From an uncultured Prevotella sp. (GTDB taxonomy: Bacteria > Bacteroidota > Bacteroidia > Bacteroidales > Bacteroidaceae): a stretch of 20,520 bases of DNA. Below are positions 14,395-20,520 of this stretch, one piece after another. Where the stretch lies: positions 1 to 20,520 of the forward strand of contig CAJKDU010000041.1 in assembly GCA_905198745.1 (NCBI GenBank), given 5' to 3'. Position 1 is the first letter of the stretch. Each line of letters begins with the position of its first letter. The position numbers were made by a program, and so were the translations under genes. The notes under the pieces are model-generated. The model was given only the letters and a program-made list of their open reading frames with translations. It made no database searches and had not been told where the DNA came from.

Positions 14395-15873
14395 ATGGCA
14401 AACTTAAAGTCACTCGCCAAGGATACTGCCATCTATGGCATGAGCAGCATCATCGGAAGATTCCTCAATTATCTGCTTGTGCCGCTCTACACGGCAAAAC
14501 TGTCAGCTGCCAGTGGCGGCTATGGCGTGATAACCAACATGTATGCCTATACGGCATTGTTGCTCGTCATTCTGACCTACGGCATGGAAACCACTTTCTT
14601 CCGCTATGCCAACAAAGAGGGCGAAGACCCGCAGCGTGTCTACTCCACCATCCTCACCGCTGTCGGCACCACCTCGATAGCCTTTGTGCTTTTGGTGTTG
14701 GCCTTCCTGTCGCCCATATCTTCGTTTATGGGCTATGCCGACCATCCTTCTTACGTATGGGTCATGGCCATGACGGTGGCGATAGACGCTTTCCAGTGCA
14801 TACCGTTTGCCTATCTGCGCTATCGCAAGCGTCCGCTAAAGTTCGCGGCCTTGAAACTGCTTTTCATTGTGCTCAACATTGCGCTTAACCTGCTATATTT
14901 CCTTGTGCTGCCGGCTCTCTATTCCTCGCATCCAGACTGGGTGGGCGGAATCTATGATCCGACGGTAGGTGCTGGTTATGCCTTCTATATCAACCTGGCA
15001 TGCACGGGTTCCATCACGTTCTGCTTCTGGAAGGAACTCACGGGATTCAAGTTTGTTTTTGACCGCCCCTTGATGAAGCGCATGCTTTCCTACAGTTGGC
15101 CCATTCTGGTACTTGGCATTGCCGGCATCCTCAACCAAACAGCCGATAAGATATTGTTCCCCTACATATACCGGGGCAATGATGCCCATGCCCAGTTGGG
15201 CATCTACGGAGCTGCCTCTAAGATAGCCATGATTATGGCCATGATTACCCAGGCGTTCCGCTATGCCTATGAGCCGTTCGTCTTCGGCAAGTCAAAAGAC
15301 AAGGACAACCGCGAGACTTATGCCAAGGCCATGAAGTATTTTGTCATCTTTACCTTGTTGGCATTCCTTGTGGTCATTGGGTATATGGACATCCTGAAGC
15401 ACATTATCGGTCGTGACTATTGGGACGGACTGCGCGTGGTACCCATCGTGATGGCGGCAGAGATTATGATGGGCGTCTACTTCAATCTCAGTTTCTGGTA
15501 CAAACTCATTGACAAGACCATTTGGGGAGCCTACTTCTCCGGTGTGGGGTGTGTGGTGCTCATTGCCGTCAATGTGGTTTTTGTGCCTGTCTATGGTTAT
15601 ATGGCTTGTGCCTGGGCAGGCTTTGCTGGTTACGGCACCGCCATGTTGCTCAGCTATTTCGTTGGCCAGAAAAAGTATCCTATCAATTACCCAGTGGCAG
15701 AGATGGTTGCCTACGTGGCTGTAGCCGTTGCCTTGTTCCTGGCTATGAACTGGATGAATGCTCACGTTGCCACATGGCTTGCCCTGTTGGCCAACACCCT
15801 GATGATTCTCGTCTTTGCTGCCATTATTGTGAAACGCGACTTCATGGGGATGATTCGAAAGAGAAAACAATAA
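14395..15873 (+). CDS. Wzx-like polysaccharide flippase (MOP superfamily)
   Basis: The 492 residues have about 12-14 membrane helices and the N-terminal pattern of O-antigen/polysaccharide exporters (LKSLAKDTAIYGMSSIIGRF, then LLVPLYTAKLSAASGGYGVI). Family members flip lipid-linked oligosaccharides across the inner membrane for LPS, capsule or glycoprotein assembly. No glycosyltransferase lies nearby, so this is a stand-alone copy and the substrate cannot be told. It could serve the general protein O-glycosylation system typical of Bacteroidetes, but that is inference. The gene follows SpmAB by 27 nt and precedes the peptidase by 9 nt, within one apparent operon. Confidence 0.88.
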   Translation: MANLKSLAKDTAIYGMSSIIGRFLNYLLVPLYTAKLSAASGGYGVITNMYAYTALLLVILTYGMETTFFRYANKEGEDPQRVYSTILTAVGTTSIAFVLLVLAFLSPISSFMGYADHPSYVWVMAMTVAIDAFQCIPFAYLRYRKRPLKFAALKLLFIVLNIALNLLYFLVLPALYSSHPDWVGGIYDPTVGAGYAFYINLACTGSITFCFWKELTGFKFVFDRPLMKRMLSYSWPILVLGIAGILNQTADKILFPYIYRGNDAHAQLGIYGAASKIAMIMAMITQAFRYAYEPFVFGKSKDKDNRETYAKAMKYFVIFTLLAFLVVIGYMDILKHIIGRDYWDGLRVVPIVMAAEIMMGVYFNLSFWYKLIDKTIWGAYFSGVGCVVLIAVNVVFVPVYGYMACAWAGFAGYGTAMLLSYFVGQKKYPINYPVAEMVAYVAVAVALFLAMNWMNAHVATWLALLANTLMILVFAAIIVKRDFMGMIRKRKQ

Positions 15874-15882
15874 GAAAAAGAT

Positions 15883-17997
15883 ATGAACAATAAACTGAAA
15901 ATGTTGGCGGCAAGCCTGATGGTCTGTGCCGCCGCCCATGCCGATGAGGGCATGTGGACGCTCTATAACCTGCCGCAGGCGGTCTATGAGCAAATGAAAG
16001 CGGAAGGCTTCACCATGCCTTATGACGAACTCTACAAGAGCAACAACGCGCTGAAGAACGCTGTGGTCAACTTCAGCGGGTTCTGCACAGGTGTCGTTGT
16101 TTCGCCCGATGGACTCGTCTTCACCAATCACCATTGCGGATTCGAGGCTATACGTAGCCATTCTACCGTGGAACACGACTACATGCTCAACGGCTTCTAT
16201 GCCAAGAGTTATGCAGAGGAACTTCCCAACGAGAACATGTTCGTCAGTTTCATGGTTGAGCAGCAGGACGTAACCCCGAAACTCAAGCAGATGGGATTCG
16301 ACGTGATGAGCAATAGCCGTCGCAGCTTGCTTGTAGACTCTCTGCAACAAGCCATGACCGACTCTATCAAGAAGATAGACAAGACACTGCACGTCAATAT
16401 CGACGCCTACTATGAGGGCAACAAGTACTATGCCACCACCTATCAGGACTTCACGGACTTGCGTCTGGTTTTCACCATTCCCAAGTCTATGGGTAAGTTC
16501 GGTGGCGAGACGGACAACTGGATGTGGCCACGCCAGACATGCGACTTCTCCGTGTTCCGCATCTATGCCGACCCCAAGACTGGTGGCCCGGCAGCTTATT
16601 CCAAGGATAACGTGCCCTACCATCCCAAGCGTTGGGCCAAGGTGTCGCTCGACGGCTATAAGCAGGGTGACTATGCCATGACAGTGGGCTATCCGGGCAG
16701 TACCGAGCGTTATCTCTCTTCTTATGGTATCAAGGAGATGCGCGACGCGCAGAACACCACACGGGTGCAGGTGCGTACCATCAAGCAGGACATCATGCTG
16801 CGCCACATGAGGGCAAGCGAGGCAGTGCGCATCAAGTATGACAGCAAGTTTGCCCAAAGTGCCAACTACTGGAAGAACTCCATGGGTATGAACAAGTGTA
16901 TCGACTCCATAGGCATCATTGCGCAAAAGCAGGCGTTCGAGAAGCAACTTCAGGTGTGGCAGGATTCCACCGGATATCTGAAAGGAAAACTCGACTTCAA
17001 CAAGTTGGGGCGCTACTACGCCAAGCGCATGGGTGCCATGCGGCCTTACTACTTCTTTATCGAATCATTCCGTCGCAACAATGAGTTCGTGACGCGCGCC
17101 ATGATGCAGACCGGCGGCATGGAGGTGAAGGGACCCGAGAACAAGCCTGCCAAGCAGTACTTGCAGTTCAAGGACAACAGCAATGAGTGGGACGAAGCCA
17201 CCGACAAGGAGGTCTTTGCAGCCATGCTCAAGAACTATAAGGAGCAGGTCAACAAGAAATATCTGCCCAAGTTCTATACTACCATTCATGACAAGTTCGG
17301 CGGTGACTATGCCAAGTATGTGGACTATCTCTACAAGAACTCGCTCTTGATGAAAAAGGGTGCCAAGCTCTATTTCCACAAGAAGAACTATAAGAACGAC
17401 CCCGGTGTGCAGTTGGGCAATGACCTGATGAACGTCCTGACCGACCTGCGCGAGGATCTTGCCAAGGTTAACGACAGTATTGACATACAGGAACGTTATC
17501 TTTGCGATGCCAAGGTGAGAATGGAGCAGGACATGCCTCATTACAGCGACGCCAACTTCACCATGCGCTTGAGCTACGGACAGGTGGGCGGCTTCGATCT
17601 CGGAGGCAAGGATTCCGGCTATTACACCACAGCCGAGAGTCTGTTGGAGAAGATGAAGAAAGGTGACAAGGTGGTGGACTACTTTGCTGAACCCGTGATG
17701 CACGAACTCATGTCGGCAAAGGACTATGGACGCTATGCCGACAAGACCACGGGCAAAATGCAACTCTGTTTCCTGACCAACAACGACATCACGGGCGGCA
17801 ATAGCGGTTCTCCGATGTTCAACGGCAAGGGAGAGCTCATTGGTCTGGCTTTCGACGGCAACTGGGATAGTCTCTCCAACGACATCTTCTTCGACAAGCG
17901 TCTGGGCCGCTGCATAGGCGTTGACATACGCTACGTCATCTACATGATGGATAAGTGGGGACATGCCGACCGTCTGATCAAAGAGATTGAAAAGTGA
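15883..17997 (+). CDS. S46 family dipeptidyl-peptidase, DPP7-type
   Basis: This secreted serine exopeptidase removes dipeptides from the N-terminus of oligopeptides in the periplasm, feeding amino-acid catabolism. It has 704 residues with a signal peptide (cleavage likely after AHA, residue 20) and a mature start DEGMW typical of S46. The catalytic triad is visible: H84 in TNHHC, D221 in TCDFSVF (most homologues have Gly before this Asp, here Cys) and S641 in GGNSGSP. The residue 18 after the Ser is G659, in FDGNW. Gly there marks DPP7 (hydrophobic P1), while DPP11 (Asp/Glu P1) has Arg. The length is normal. The next gene begins with a GTG overlapping this stop codon by 4 nt, so translation is probably coupled. 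Confidence 0.93.
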   Translation: MNNKLKMLAASLMVCAAAHADEGMWTLYNLPQAVYEQMKAEGFTMPYDELYKSNNALKNAVVNFSGFCTGVVVSPDGLVFTNHHCGFEAIRSHSTVEHDYMLNGFYAKSYAEELPNENMFVSFMVEQQDVTPKLKQMGFDVMSNSRRSLLVDSLQQAMTDSIKKIDKTLHVNIDAYYEGNKYYATTYQDFTDLRLVFTIPKSMGKFGGETDNWMWPRQTCDFSVFRIYADPKTGGPAAYSKDNVPYHPKRWAKVSLDGYKQGDYAMTVGYPGSTERYLSSYGIKEMRDAQNTTRVQVRTIKQDIMLRHMRASEAVRIKYDSKFAQSANYWKNSMGMNKCIDSIGIIAQKQAFEKQLQVWQDSTGYLKGKLDFNKLGRYYAKRMGAMRPYYFFIESFRRNNEFVTRAMMQTGGMEVKGPENKPAKQYLQFKDNSNEWDEATDKEVFAAMLKNYKEQVNKKYLPKFYTTIHDKFGGDYAKYVDYLYKNSLLMKKGAKLYFHKKNYKNDPGVQLGNDLMNVLTDLREDLAKVNDSIDIQERYLCDAKVRMEQDMPHYSDANFTMRLSYGQVGGFDLGGKDSGYYTTAESLLEKMKKGDKVVDYFAEPVMHELMSAKDYGRYADKTTGKMQLCFLTNNDITGGNSGSPMFNGKGELIGLAFDGNWDSLSNDIFFDKRLGRCIGVDIRYVIYMMDKWGHADRLIKEIEK

Positions 17998-18614
17998 ACA
18001 GAAAGATAAAGAACATTATATTCGACTTCGGAGGCGTGCTCGTAGACCTGGACAAACAGGCCTGCGTGGACGCCTTCGAGCGTATTGGGGCACACGCTAT
18101 TGCAGGCTATGTGGATGAGTGCCGGCAGGAAGACTTGTTTCATGAACTGGAAATAGGCAACATCAGCGTGCCTCGGTTTTGCGAGCTGGCTCGCCGGCAG
18201 TCGGGCAGTACTGCTTCCGACGACGACTTCTGCCAGGCCTGGAACGCATTGCTCTCGGGTATTCCTCGTAGGCGATTGGAGGCATTGCTCCGCTTGCGCG
18301 ACCATTGCCGGTTGGCACTGCTGAGCAATACCAATGCCATTCATTGGAAGAAAGCTGTGGAGAAACTGTTTCCTATGGACGGCTTGGGGGTGAACGACTA
18401 TTTCGAGGAGACTTATCTTTCCTATGAACTTCATCTTCTGAAGCCCGGACAGGAAATTTTTGAGTATGTGCTTCGTGACTTGCAGGTTCGTGCAGACGAA
18501 ACCCTCTTCGTGGATGATTCTGCCGCCAACTGTGCCGGTGCACGCTTGCTCGGCATACATGCCTTGAAAGCTGAAGGCGACGAATGGATAGAAAAGTTGA
18601 ACGAAATGAAATGA
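17994..18614 (+). CDS. HAD-superfamily phosphatase (subclass IA, YihX-like)
   Basis: The 206 residues hold the four HAD motifs: I, FDFGGVLVDLD with nucleophile D11; II, LLSNTN (S110); III, K149 in LLKPG; IV, FVDDSAANC (D173/D174). Motif I has Gly rather than Asp two residues after the nucleophile, as in the DxGGV-type group that includes sugar-1-phosphatases such as YihX. It is a cytoplasmic small-molecule phosphatase of unknown substrate. It starts at a GTG that overlaps the TGA of the S46 peptidase gene (GTGA) and ends 10 nt before ribF. One attractive idea from this position is dephosphorylation of a flavin precursor or FMN, but the sequence does not show it. Confidence 0.88.
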   Translation: MNRKIKNIIFDFGGVLVDLDKQACVDAFERIGAHAIAGYVDECRQEDLFHELEIGNISVPRFCELARRQSGSTASDDDFCQAWNALLSGIPRRRLEALLRLRDHCRLALLSNTNAIHWKKAVEKLFPMDGLGVNDYFEETYLSYELHLLKPGQEIFEYVLRDLQVRADETLFVDDSAANCAGARLLGIHALKAEGDEWIEKLNEMK

Positions 18615-18624
18615 CGTTACAGAA

Positions 18625-19560
18625 ATGAATACATTTTTCCTCGACACACAGACCCCGACTTTATCACCGCAAGTGGCAACTATCGGTTTCTTTGACGGGG
18701 TGCACAAGGGACATCGCTTTCTGATAGACAAGGTGAAGAGCCGTGCCCAAGCAGACGGCATGCAGTCCATGGTCATCACTTTCGACAAGCATCCCCGTCA
18801 GGTGCTCGGTGCCGACTACCGTCCGCAGATGCTTTCAACCTTTGGCGAGAAATTGGTATTGCTCTCACAGACTGGGGTGGACAATTGTGCTGTTATCCCT
18901 TTCAGTAGAGAGGTGGCACAACTTTCTGCCCGTGAGTTCATGGAGCAGGTGCTCCGTGAACGGCTTCATGTGCACACGCTTATCATAGGCTATGACAACC
19001 GCTTCGGGCATAACCGGGAAGAGACATTCGACGATTATGTAAGATATGGCAGGGAGCTGGGAATTCAGGTAGTACAAAACGAGGCGTTTGTGCTCAACGG
19101 CATCAATGTGAGTTCTTCCGTCATTCGTGCTTTCCTTCAAGAAGGTGAAGTGGACATGGCGCGGCTATGCCTGGGCTATCCTTACACACTCAGTGGAAAG
19201 GTGGTGAAGGGATTTCAGGAGGGACGACGTTTGGGGTTCCCTACGGCTAACATGGATGTCGGAGACAGTGGCAAATTGATTCCAAAGGGTGGCGTATATG
19301 CCGTTAAAGCACGGTTGAGCAACTCTATGGAAATGAAACGCGCGATGATGAACATCGGCACTCGTCCAACGTTTCAGGGCGACAGGCAGACCCTGGAGAC
19401 CTTTATCCTCGATTTCCAAGGTGACATCTATGGCGAAATGCTCCACGTTTCTTTCTACAGAAAGTTGCGCGAAGAGCGAAAGTTTCAATCGGCTGCCGAA
19501 TTGCGCAAACAGTTGTTGGAAGACAAGAAGATGGTAGATGAACAATTCAGAAAACTGTAG
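18625..19560 (+). CDS. ribF: Bifunctional riboflavin kinase / FAD synthetase
   Basis: RibF converts riboflavin to FMN (EC 2.7.1.26) and FMN to FAD (EC 2.7.7.2). The 311 residues have the N-terminal FAD synthetase domain, with ATIGFFDGVHKGH (HxGH at 27-30), GYDNRFGHNREET and VSSSVIRAFLQEG (the SSxxIR motif). The C-terminal riboflavin kinase domain has GRRLGFPTANM, GVYAV and NIGTRPTF. Length and order are standard. It lies 10 nt after the HAD phosphatase gene and 4 nt before the CPBP protease gene. Confidence 0.96.
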   Translation: MNTFFLDTQTPTLSPQVATIGFFDGVHKGHRFLIDKVKSRAQADGMQSMVITFDKHPRQVLGADYRPQMLSTFGEKLVLLSQTGVDNCAVIPFSREVAQLSAREFMEQVLRERLHVHTLIIGYDNRFGHNREETFDDYVRYGRELGIQVVQNEAFVLNGINVSSSVIRAFLQEGEVDMARLCLGYPYTLSGKVVKGFQEGRRLGFPTANMDVGDSGKLIPKGGVYAVKARLSNSMEMKRAMMNIGTRPTFQGDRQTLETFILDFQGDIYGEMLHVSFYRKLREERKFQSAAELRKQLLEDKKMVDEQFRKL

Positions 19561-19564
19561 AAAG

Positions 19565-20371
19565 ATGAAAAAGACATTGTTTTATTTCTTTGCATTTGCA
19601 TTGATACAAGTGTTTGTGTCCTACTTGGTGTGGGGCATTTGGACTTTGGTGCTCGGTGAGTCATTGCGTGAATTCCTCCACCAGTTGGGGACCGGCTCGT
19701 TTGCTCCCACTGCCGATATGCTGATTACGGCGAGTGGAGTGAGCAGCGTGCTCACTCTGTTGCTCTTTGTACGCTGCCATTGGTTTCGTGCGACAAGGGG
19801 CAACTTGCCTCGCAGGCCTTGGGCAATCATGTTGTGGTGTGCTGTTCTTTCGGCCGGCACAATCGTTCCGTCCATGGCTTTGGAGGAACTGTTGCCCGAC
19901 TTGCCTAACAACATGGAAGATACGTTCCATGCCCTCATGGTGAGTCCGTCCGGCTATCTTATGGTAGGCATCTTTGCTCCTGTGGTAGAAGAGGTGGTGT
20001 TTCGTGGAGCCATGATTACTGCTCTCAAGGAGAAGTTCTTGGGCGTTTGGATTCCTGTTCTTGTCAGTGCTCTTCTGTTTGCCCTGGTGCATGCCAATCC
20101 TGCACAGATGCCCCATGCCTTCCTCGTAGGCATTCTTTTGGGATGGCTCTATTGCAAGTTCGATTCGATTATCCCGGGTGTGGTAGTGCATTGGGCCAAT
20201 AACACCATAGCCTATATAGTCTATTTCCTTGTTCCTGCCACTCGCGACGGCCATTTGATTGACGTCTTTGGCAGTACACAGCGCATTTGGTTGGGTGTCG
20301 TTTTCTCGTTGATGATTTTTGGTCCGGCTCTTTACCAGTTGATAGTGAGCCGTACGGATAACGATAAATAG
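19565..20371 (+). CDS. CPBP family intramembrane metalloprotease/glutamic protease
   Basis: This CAAX protease/bacteriocin-processing (Abi) family membrane protein has 268 residues and about eight helices. All three family motifs are visible: EEVVFRG (EExxxR), the FALVH segment (FxxxH) and HWANN (HxxxN). Substrates of most bacterial members are unknown; some process peptides or give bacteriocin immunity. An in-frame ATG at 19538 lies inside ribF; the ATG at 19565, starting MKKTLFYFF, is preferred because it follows the ribF stop by 4 nt. It is the last gene of the operon. No clear terminator follows. Confidence 0.88.
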   Translation: MKKTLFYFFAFALIQVFVSYLVWGIWTLVLGESLREFLHQLGTGSFAPTADMLITASGVSSVLTLLLFVRCHWFRATRGNLPRRPWAIMLWCAVLSAGTIVPSMALEELLPDLPNNMEDTFHALMVSPSGYLMVGIFAPVVEEVVFRGAMITALKEKFLGVWIPVLVSALLFALVHANPAQMPHAFLVGILLGWLYCKFDSIIPGVVVHWANNTIAYIVYFLVPATRDGHLIDVFGSTQRIWLGVVFSLMIFGPALYQLIVSRTDNDK

Positions 20372-20520
20372 ATTCAAGTTTCTGATTTAACATAATTGGC
20401 CGAAGCCATAAACCTCGTAGCCCAGGGCATCGCCCTACCCTTTATACACATCTTTGACAATTCTAAACATCTCACATTTGCAGAAGAAATTGTCAAGTCC
20501 TGTTTTGAAAGTTGTATATC
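20372..20520. other. Intergenic tail with two short inverted repeats
   Basis: This piece holds a small hairpin AGGGC-ATC-GCCCT (20424-20436) within GC-rich flanks, and a perfect 9-bp inverted repeat TTGACAATT (20454-20462) with AATTGTCAA (20488-20496). No gene is supported. The GC-rich hairpin core in AT-rich surroundings resembles dispersed extragenic repeats of Bacteroidetes, which I cannot verify here. Confidence 0.4.

Noticed and set aside
15292..16947. 551-residue open frame on the minus strand spanning the flippase and S46 genes
   Set aside because: It is antisense to two well-supported genes and crosses their boundary. Its His/Val/Gly-rich make-up is typical of the antisense frame of GC-rich third positions, and it has no recognisable domain.
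17065..17964. 299-residue minus-strand open frame inside the S46 gene
   Set aside because: It is a shadow of the peptidase coding sequence, with the same antisense composition and no promoter or family resemblance.

Overview
The window looks like chromosomal DNA from a Bacteroidales bacterium, most likely Prevotellaceae. The evidence is the protein families (a fused SpmA/SpmB protein, a secreted S46 dipeptidyl-peptidase, a folP-cdaA pair, a fused NrtR/AraR-type Nudix regulator) and the promoters. Most leaders carry the Bacteroidetes-type -7 motif TAnnTTTG, often with TTTG about 19-20 bp upstream, and Shine-Dalgarno sequences are generally absent. No tRNA, rRNA, CRISPR array, transposase or phage gene was seen.

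Left part (1-5210). A superfamily I DNA helicase gene (+) is cut off at about 1260. Directly against it lies the N-terminal 134 or so residues of a membrane sensor histidine kinase (-), also cut off. Both genes lose their 3' ends at one junction, which is either a real deletion or a chimeric assembly join. Further right on the minus strand are a 69-aa secreted peptide gene, a NtrC-type sigma-54 response regulator and murF. The small peptide gene has a consensus-perfect sigma-54 promoter (TGGCACG-N4-TTGCA). An array of direct and inverted repeats 70-140 bp upstream of it looks like an enhancer (UAS). With the kinase fragment, this makes a compact candidate signalling locus: kinase, sigma-54 activator, and a secreted, probably O-glycosylated target peptide between them.

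Middle part (5210-12740). A divergent intergenic region carries four tandem 22-bp units. Then come folP-cdaA (folate synthesis and c-di-AMP synthesis) and pta-ackA (acetate/ATP production), which ends in a strong terminator. Next is a Nudix regulator plus ADP-ribosylglycohydrolase pair whose promoter is bracketed by two inverted copies of an 18-bp element, probably the operator. A stand-alone PfkB-type sugar kinase follows, also with a strong terminator.

Right part (12740-20520). A 460-bp gene-free stretch has a 9-bp tandem repeat running into a perfect hairpin. A promoter then drives six closely packed genes: SpmAB fusion, Wzx-like flippase, DPP7-type S46 peptidase, HAD phosphatase, ribF and a CPBP intramembrane protease. 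Gaps range from 27 nt to a 4-nt overlap, so this is probably one operon. The last 149 bases hold only short inverted repeats.
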